A model generated the notes under the pieces. It was not told the origin of the DNA. It was given only the letters and a program-made list of their open reading frames with translations, and searched no databases. Source: JAENVT01 sp031373785 (lineage in GTDB: Bacteria > Actinomycetota > Acidimicrobiia > Acidimicrobiales > Ilumatobacteraceae). From it: 33,072 bases of DNA. This document shows, piece after piece, positions 28,221-33,072 of this stretch; the first letter of the stretch is position 1; every line of letters begins with the position of its first letter. The DNA lies in NCBI GenBank assembly GCA_031373785.1, contig JANMNE010000097.1, positions 1 to 33,072 on the forward strand. Reading direction: 5' to 3'. The position numbers and the translations under genes were made by a program.

Positions 28221-30427
28221 GTCAGCGAGCGGACCCGAACAGCGTTGGCCTGGTCGACCAGGCGCGTGCGTTCCGCAGGATCATCGGCCAGGCGAGCTGC
28301 CTCTCGGTATGCCTGCTCGAGCCCTGAACGCAACGCCGGAACCGTCGCCCGTGCTCCGGCGATCGAACGTTGCGGCGCAGCGCCGTGGTCACGCACGTGG
28401 CCGAGCGCGGACGTGAGGATCTGGATGCGCAACGCCGTGCGTCCCGCGGGGTCGAGCGCCGCCTGCTCGAGCTCGGCGGCGGAGGCGGCCAGGTCGTCGA
28501 GCGGATCCGCAGACCCCTCGATCGACGCCAGCAGCAAGGCACGTTGCCGACGAGCGTCCCCGTAGGCGCGGCTCGTGACCGGGATGCGATCGAACGCGGC
28601 CAGCGCCTCGTCGCGGCGACCGGCCGCTACGGCGAGCCGGGCCAGGCCGAACTGCGCGGGTGCCACGTATGCGGCATCGGTCCTGGCGCACTGCGCGTAC
28701 ATCTGTGCAGCGACCTCCGATTCGCCGCCGAGCTCGCATGCCCTGGCAAGCGCCAACTTCGGCGCCAGCTCGCCGGGCAGTTGGCCGTACACGCTGTTGA
28801 ACGCCGAGATCGCCCCGGGGTAGTCGGCAGCGTCGAGGGCCACCAAGCCGTGCAGCCAGACGCCGCGCCACTCCCACGGGTCGTTCGCCAACATCGAGTC
28901 CGAGACCGTCGCGGCCTGCTGCAACTGACCGGCCGCCATCGCCGCATACCCGCTGGACATCGCCACGCCGACCGTCTGCTCGGGCGCAGAGCGCAGAGCC
29001 TGCAGCCGGTCAGCTGGGTTGTCGGCAGTCACCGAGGCGAGCCACGAGGCCATCGGGTCGAGCGGGTCGACCGCGACCGTGGGGAGGTCGGGCCAATCGA
29101 GCCGATCCCCTGCGACCGCTGGCGTTTCGAACAGACGCGACGGCGTGCTGCGCGTCACTGCGCCGCCCGACGTCGCCGCGGTGACTTCACGCAGCACTCC
29201 GAGCAACTGGTCGCGCATCTCGTCGGCGCTCTGGAAGCGATCCTCGGGTTGGGGGGACGTGCCCTTCAGCAGCCAGCGGTACAGCGAGTCGTGCTGGGCG
29301 AACACCGGCACGTCGGTCGGCGACGGCAGCGTGGTCTCGAACGCGCTCTGGTAGCCCTTGAACTCGAAGATCAGCACCGCCAAGGTGCGGGCCACGGTGT
29401 ACAGGTCGCTGGCGATGGAGGTGCCTTCCTTGGCAACCTCCGGCGCCTGGAAGCCCACCGTGCCGTAGATCGGCGACTGGTCGTCGTCGATCCGGCGGAC
29501 ACCACCGAGATCGATCAACTTCAGGCCGTCGCCGACCTGGATGACGTTGGCCGGTTTGAAGTCGCAGTACAGCAGGCCGAGCAGGTGGAGGTACGAGAAC
29601 GCGGGAAGGATCTCGACCACGTAGGCGATCGCCTGGTCGACGGGGATCGGCGAGAACCTGCCGGTCGCCTTCATCCGGTCCTTCAACAAGATGTTCAACG
29701 AACGCCCGCCGACGTATTCCATGACGATGTACGAAGCGCCGTCAGCGGCGGTGACGAAGTTGTAGATCTCGACGATCAGCGGGTGCTCGACCTCGGCGAG
29801 GTACTGCTTCTCGGCGACGGCGGCCCGAGCCGCATCGGGGTCACCGCTGTTCAGCAGGCCCTTCAGCACTACCCAGCGATCGTTGACGTTGCGGTCGTTG
29901 GCGAGGTAGATCCACCCCATGCCGCCATGGGCGAGTCCACCGACGACCTCGTACTGGCCGCCGATCAGGGCACCGGGTTGCAACTTCGGGTCGAAGTCGA
30001 ACGGCGTGCGGCATTTCGGGCAGAACCCCTTCGATCGACCCGGTGCACCGTCGCGCGACCGGCCCACCGGCGCCTGACAGACCGAGCAGTACCGCTTGTC
30101 CTCGGCCACCGTCGGCGGGTTCATCAACGCCTGCCGAGGATCGGTGTCGGGCACAGACGGGACCTGCGTCAGGCCCGCGCCAAGACGCGATGTCTGCGTC
30201 GTTGCGGTCAGCCGCCGCGTCGGCCTGCTGGTACCGCTCGATCGCGCCGAACCCAGCGGCACCTGACCGAGCCGCGTCGTGCCCGACTGCGACGTGGCTG
30301 CACTCGGCCCATCGCCATGCGCACTACTGACCGGCGCGCTCGTACCGGACTCGACCGGCGCCAACCCGCAGACGTCGCAGTAGCCGTCGACAACGGTGCC
30401 GGTGCAACCGGGCTGCGCGCACTTCAC
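28217..30427 (-). CDS. pknG: PknG-type Ser/Thr protein kinase (rubredoxin, kinase, TPR)
   Basis: The protein has 736 residues from GTG 30427; mycobacterial PknG has 750. In order: an extra N-terminal zinc ribbon (Cys3, Cys8, Cys17, Cys20), a Thr-rich linker with TTRLG and TSRLG, and a rubredoxin-like site (Cys114, Cys117, Cys136, Cys139). The kinase domain has glycine loop GLAHGGMGW (about 164-172), Lys189, catalytic Asp289 in YCDFKPANV and Asp306 in LIDLGG. A TPR tail follows (about 490-736; GELAPKLALARACELGGE). The missing HRD Arg and altered DFG are normal for PknG. The kinase phosphorylates GarA-type FHA proteins to control glutamate and 2-oxoglutarate metabolism in mycobacteria. The gene overlaps its upstream neighbour by GTGA and the phosphatase by ATGA. 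Confidence 0.95.
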   Translation of the reverse strand: MKCAQPGCTGTVVDGYCDVCGLAPVESGTSAPVSSAHGDGPSAATSQSGTTRLGQVPLGSARSSGTSRPTRRLTATTQTSRLGAGLTQVPSVPDTDPRQALMNPPTVAEDKRYCSVCQAPVGRSRDGAPGRSKGFCPKCRTPFDFDPKLQPGALIGGQYEVVGGLAHGGMGWIYLANDRNVNDRWVVLKGLLNSGDPDAARAAVAEKQYLAEVEHPLIVEIYNFVTAADGASYIVMEYVGGRSLNILLKDRMKATGRFSPIPVDQAIAYVVEILPAFSYLHLLGLLYCDFKPANVIQVGDGLKLIDLGGVRRIDDDQSPIYGTVGFQAPEVAKEGTSIASDLYTVARTLAVLIFEFKGYQSAFETTLPSPTDVPVFAQHDSLYRWLLKGTSPQPEDRFQSADEMRDQLLGVLREVTAATSGGAVTRSTPSRLFETPAVAGDRLDWPDLPTVAVDPLDPMASWLASVTADNPADRLQALRSAPEQTVGVAMSSGYAAMAAGQLQQAATVSDSMLANDPWEWRGVWLHGLVALDAADYPGAISAFNSVYGQLPGELAPKLALARACELGGESEVAAQMYAQCARTDAAYVAPAQFGLARLAVAAGRRDEALAAFDRIPVTSRAYGDARRQRALLLASIEGSADPLDDLAASAAELEQAALDPAGRTALRIQILTSALGHVRDHGAAPQRSIAGARATVPALRSGLEQAYREAARLADDPAERTRLVDQANAVRVRSLT

Positions 30428-31491
30428 GAGCCGACACCTCCCGGCGAGACCGAGGCCACGATCTTGGTGTTCACCGCGGAGACAAAGCGATCGACCAGCG
30501 GGCGGGCCGCGGCAACATCGCACGGAGCCGCCCACAGCAGCGACTCTGCCTGGCGATACAGCGGGTCGAGGTCGGGGTGCTCGGCCAAACCGTGCGCGGC
30601 TGCCTTGTCACGAAACGACTGCAGCAGACCGCGGAGATCGTCGCGGTCATCGATCGGTTGTTGGAACCTGCGCTGGGCCTCCGCCAACGCCGCCTCCAGA
30701 CGCTGCACCTTGGTGACGGCCGGCGCCATCATGGCGCGCGCCGCCGACCAGGGCATCGATTGCATCTCGCCGACGGTCGCGAACGGGCCGACGGCGGCCA
30801 CGGATGGGACGGCCAGCGTCGGCGCCTGCACGATCTTGTCGCGGCAGCGTTGTGCCAGTGCTCGAACTGCCGCCTCGGTCTGGCCGAGAGCGGCCAACCG
30901 GTCGTCGAGGGTCGCCCATTCCGCGAACAGTTGTCGCCGTTCGGAATCGGCCAGTTCCAGTTCGTTGCGCAACTCAGATGCGCGAGCCGCGACGCCGGCG
31001 AGATCGCGACGGGCGGCCAGATCGCCGCGCAGTTGCGCGGCACGGTTGATGTGGCTGCCGAGTTGCATCGCCAGGCGCTCGGCGACCGACAGGTCGGCCG
31101 CGGCCTGCGTCGCGGCAGCGACTTCGGTCGACGATCGGTTCTCGACCGTCGACACGTGTGATTCGACGCGCTGCACGATCGCGTCGACCAGCGCAGCGGC
31201 ATCGGCCAGGTTGCGGCCCACGGGGCCGCCGAGGTTGTCGACCAGCGCCTGGTTGGCCAGGGCGGCCGCTTTGTCGCGATCGCGCTTGGCCAGCGCCTCG
31301 ATCTCGTCGAGCCGGTCGCCGACCACCTTACGGGCGACGAACGCAGCCGCCAGATCGGCCCGATCGGCGTCGGTGCCGGCGGTACGCACCCGATCTTCCA
31401 GCGAGAGCATGACGTCGGTGCTGCCGGCCAGCCAGTCGTTCCATTGGGCGAGCAGCGCTGCCATCTGCTCGGCGGTCGGGGTCGTGGCCAT
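30424..31491 (-). CDS. Uncharacterised alpha-helical protein between glnH and pknG
   Basis: The protein has 355 residues from ATG 31491. I recognise no domain. It is rich in Ala, Glu, Arg and Leu and probably almost all helix, with coiled-coil-like stretches such as RRDLAGVAARASELRNELEL and VTKVQRLEAALAEAQRRFQQ. No signal peptide, membrane segment or cysteine motif is evident (one Cys near the end, one in RCRDK), so it is likely cytoplasmic. It overlaps glnH by one base (TGATG) and pknG by GTGA, so it is made in step with them. In mycobacteria glnH is followed directly by pknG, so this protein is extra here. A scaffold or adaptor linking the sensor to the kinase is a guess from position. Confidence 0.82.
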   Translation of the reverse strand: MATTPTAEQMAALLAQWNDWLAGSTDVMLSLEDRVRTAGTDADRADLAAAFVARKVVGDRLDEIEALAKRDRDKAAALANQALVDNLGGPVGRNLADAAALVDAIVQRVESHVSTVENRSSTEVAAATQAAADLSVAERLAMQLGSHINRAAQLRGDLAARRDLAGVAARASELRNELELADSERRQLFAEWATLDDRLAALGQTEAAVRALAQRCRDKIVQAPTLAVPSVAAVGPFATVGEMQSMPWSAARAMMAPAVTKVQRLEAALAEAQRRFQQPIDDRDDLRGLLQSFRDKAAAHGLAEHPDLDPLYRQAESLLWAAPCDVAAARPLVDRFVSAVNTKIVASVSPGGVGS

Positions 31492-32519
31492 CAGCCGACC
31501 TCCCTGCCGTACATCGCTTGCGGCGGCTCGATGACGGTGGGGCTGAGCACGCCGATCAGCCACTTCGAGTAGATCGCCTTCCAGCGCCCGTCGGTACGCA
31601 TCGCTTCGATCACGCCGTTGACGAACTGTACGAAGTCGACCTTGTCCTTGGCCATCCCGAGACCGTACGGCTCGCGGGTGAACTTGTCGCCGACGACCTC
31701 GGTGTTGGGGTCCTGCGCCTTCAACCCGGCCAGCACGGTGTCGTCGCCGGTCGCTCCATCGGCCTGGCCCTGCTGCATGGCAACCAGGCAATCGGTCACA
31801 TCGGGCTTGGCCAACACGACCAACTGGCCGTAGTCGGCGCTGTTGTTCGGGTCACGCAGCAGGTCGATGTTGGTGCTGCCTTCGGGTGCGCACACCGTCG
31901 CCGACGCAGCGTTGAGATCGCCGATGCTGTCGAACTTCGAGTCCTTCTTCACCAGCACACGCTGACCGGCATCGAAGTACTCCGACGAGAAGGCGATCCG
32001 CAACCACCGGTTGCAGTTGATCGTCATCGTGTGGGCGACGATGTCGACGCCGCCGTTGTCGGGCCCGGCCTCGAGATTCGGCAGGCGGTCGGCGTAGGTG
32101 ATGACCTTGTAGGTGATGTGCGACTCGACGTCCTTGTCGCCGAAGATGGCCTTGGCGACCTCCTTCAACATGTCGATGTCGAAGCCCTCGATCTGGTTGG
32201 TCAGAGCATTGCGCGCGCCGAACAGCAGCGTGTCGCCCGAGACCCCAACGATCAACTTGCCACGCTGTTGGATCGCCTCCATGGTCGAGCCAGCGGGCAT
32301 GGCGCCGCCGGGAGCAGGCAGCGGGTCTGTCGGCGCATACGAACGAGTGGCGTCCAGCGCTGCCTGGTCCGCCGTGCACTCCGGGGGCGAGGGCGTGACG
32401 ACATCGGTGGACGGTGGTGCCTGGCCCTCGACTGCGCCGGACAGGCGCACCGAGCCGGAGCAGCCGGCGAGAACGAGCGACACGACGACCGCCCGCCCGA
32501 TCCAACGCCGCCGGTTCAT
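31491..32519 (-). CDS. glnH: GlnH-like solute-binding lipoprotein, amino-acid sensor
   Basis: The 342-residue protein has a signal peptide with lipobox LAGC (lipid-anchored Cys20). A linker of about 65 residues is followed by a family-3 solute-binding domain (about 85-325): RGKLIVGVSGDTLLFGARN, GFDIDMLKEVAKAIFG and VDIVAHTMTINCNRW are the usual ligand-binding stretches. Family-3 proteins bind Gln, Glu, Asp or other amino acids. No permease or ATPase gene is nearby, as also in mycobacteria, where GlnH binds Asp/Glu/Gln-type amino acids and passes the signal to membrane GlnX rather than feeding a transporter. The start overlaps glnX as ATGA. The ligand here is inferred from the homologous locus. 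Confidence 0.92.
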   Translation of the reverse strand: MNRRRWIGRAVVVSLVLAGCSGSVRLSGAVEGQAPPSTDVVTPSPPECTADQAALDATRSYAPTDPLPAPGGAMPAGSTMEAIQQRGKLIVGVSGDTLLFGARNALTNQIEGFDIDMLKEVAKAIFGDKDVESHITYKVITYADRLPNLEAGPDNGGVDIVAHTMTINCNRWLRIAFSSEYFDAGQRVLVKKDSKFDSIGDLNAASATVCAPEGSTNIDLLRDPNNSADYGQLVVLAKPDVTDCLVAMQQGQADGATGDDTVLAGLKAQDPNTEVVGDKFTREPYGLGMAKDKVDFVQFVNGVIEAMRTDGRWKAIYSKWLIGVLSPTVIEPPQAMYGREVG

Positions 32520-33072
32520 CGGTACTCCTTCAACCGCTGCCCGCAGCCGAGCGCGGCGAGCGCGGCGATCACGAGACCGGCGGCGAACACGATGTTGCGA
32601 AGTGAGTTCAGCGGATCGACTGCGGTGCCGAGGCGTTGCGACGCGCTCGACCCTTCATCGGCGACGATCTGGCCGATGTTCTGATCGAAGGCGTTGAAGA
32701 CTCTCACAGCGTCGTTGCCCCCCGAGGTCTGGTCGAGACCGAGACTGACGGCGACCGCCGTGTCCCAGCTGCCGGCGTCGTCGAGGATGCGAATCTGGGC
32801 GTGCGTCGCGCTGTACCTGCCGTAGGCATCCTTGGCGGCTTCGATTAGGCCGTCGGCGGTCCCCAGGCTTCTCGTCGACAGTGTTTGAGTCACCACATCG
32901 TTGCCACGTTGCCAATTCGCTTCGTTGGCGGCGCCATTGCCGCGGTTGATCAACGTCAATGCCTCCTGCGAACGCGCCTCGAACGCGGCGGCGCGGGCTT
33001 GGGCGGCGTTGTCGGCGCCGGAGAGTTGCGTGCGGACCGCACCGTCGGCGTCCCTCATCGTTCCGGCCTGGG
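32516..33072 (-). CDS. glnX: GlnX-like membrane sensor (5' end outside window)
   Basis: The frame is open to the window edge, so the N-terminus is missing; about 185 residues are seen. Most is an alpha-helical, Ala/Asn/Gln-rich extracytoplasmic region (AFEARSQEALTLINRG, YSATHAQIRILDDAGSWDTA). It ends with one transmembrane helix (NIVFAAGLVIAALAALGCG) and a short cytoplasmic tail, QRLKEYR. This is the layout of GlnX, the four-helix-bundle membrane protein that binds GlnH outside and signals to PknG in mycobacteria. Its stop overlaps glnH as ATGA, giving the order glnX, glnH, (unknown), pknG. The assignment rests on topology plus neighbours, since the visible sequence alone is weakly conserved. 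Confidence 0.8.
   Translation of the reverse strand, partial: QAGTMRDADGAVRTQLSGADNAAQARAAAFEARSQEALTLINRGNGAANEANWQRGNDVVTQTLSTRSLGTADGLIEAAKDAYGRYSATHAQIRILDDAGSWDTAVAVSLGLDQTSGGNDAVRVFNAFDQNIGQIVADEGSSASQRLGTAVDPLNSLRNIVFAAGLVIAALAALGCGQRLKEYR

Noticed and set aside
28217..30427. Pseudokinase reading of PknG because HRD and DFG are altered
   Set aside because: Active mycobacterial PknG has the same changes, and the catalytic Lys189, Asp289 and Asp306 are present.
25095..30427. Type VI secretion or tellurite-resistance cluster, since kinase, PP2C, FHA and VWA occur together
   Set aside because: No sheath, tube, TerD or ATPase genes are present, and the kinase is PknG type with rubredoxin and TPR parts.
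28370..31534. 1054-residue open frame on the plus strand opposite pknG and its neighbour
   Set aside because: Shadow frame; it crosses two well-supported genes and shows no domain.
31491..32519. glnH as part of an ABC amino-acid importer
   Set aside because: No permease or ATPase gene is adjacent, and the gene order with glnX and pknG matches the sensing locus instead.

Overview
The window is 33 kb of high-GC DNA packed with genes and looks like an actinobacterial chromosome. The evidence is an ECF sigma factor with an RskA-type anti-sigma partner, a TCGAAC-N4-GTTCGC LexA box, a PknG-type kinase beside glnX/glnH homologues, and many apparently leaderless genes. An Acidimicrobiia-like organism is a reasonable guess, but I cannot prove the class from sequence alone. 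There are no rRNA or tRNA genes, insertion sequences, CRISPR arrays or phage genes. No gap between genes exceeds about 215 bases.

Layout, left to right. 1-2034 (-): flavoprotein of the dimethylglycine/sarcosine dehydrogenase type, cut by the window edge. 2075-4547 (+): membrane acyltransferase, SigK-like sigma factor and RskA-like anti-sigma factor. 4596-5468 (-) and 5524-6465 (+): divergent homocysteine methyltransferase-like gene and quinone-reductase-like gene. 6466-9533 (-): lipoprotein and an FtsH-like AAA+ zinc protease with an unusual insertion. 9617-15288 (-): DinB-superfamily protein, SOS-controlled DNA polymerase IV and HrpA helicase. 15471-18800: small lipoprotein (+), GNAT acetyltransferase (-), EamA transporter plus amidohydrolase (+). 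18804-20973: soxR (-) head to head with a Rieske-domain fusion protein (+). 21113-22219 (+): LysM/NlpC-P60 cell-wall hydrolase. 22226-23771 (-): HD-domain metalloenzyme and methyltransferase. 23986-24942 (+): guanidinobutyrase-type ureohydrolase. 25095-33072 (-): seven overlapping genes, glnX, glnH, an unknown alpha-helical protein, pknG, PP2C phosphatase, VWA protein and FHA protein.

The most interesting region is the last. Mycobacteria are known to use GlnX-GlnH-PknG to sense amino acids and control glutamate metabolism through the FHA protein GarA. Here the same sensor-kinase core is translationally coupled to its own phosphatase, an FHA reader, a VWA protein and an unrecognised helical protein. 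This looks like a complete phospho-signalling module in one transcript.

A second system is a SoxR regulator next to a Rieske fusion protein. A near-canonical SoxR-type operator sits in a 19-bp promoter spacer, and that promoter would make a leaderless mRNA. Across the window, 11 of about 16 genes that lead a transcription unit have a TANNNT hexamer 6-9 bases before the start codon, which argues that leaderless mRNA is common here and helped choose several starts. Other points of interest are the FtsH insertion, a Cys-to-His change at a zinc ligand in the homocysteine methyltransferase, and a long inverted repeat over the promoter of the methyltransferase-HD operon.
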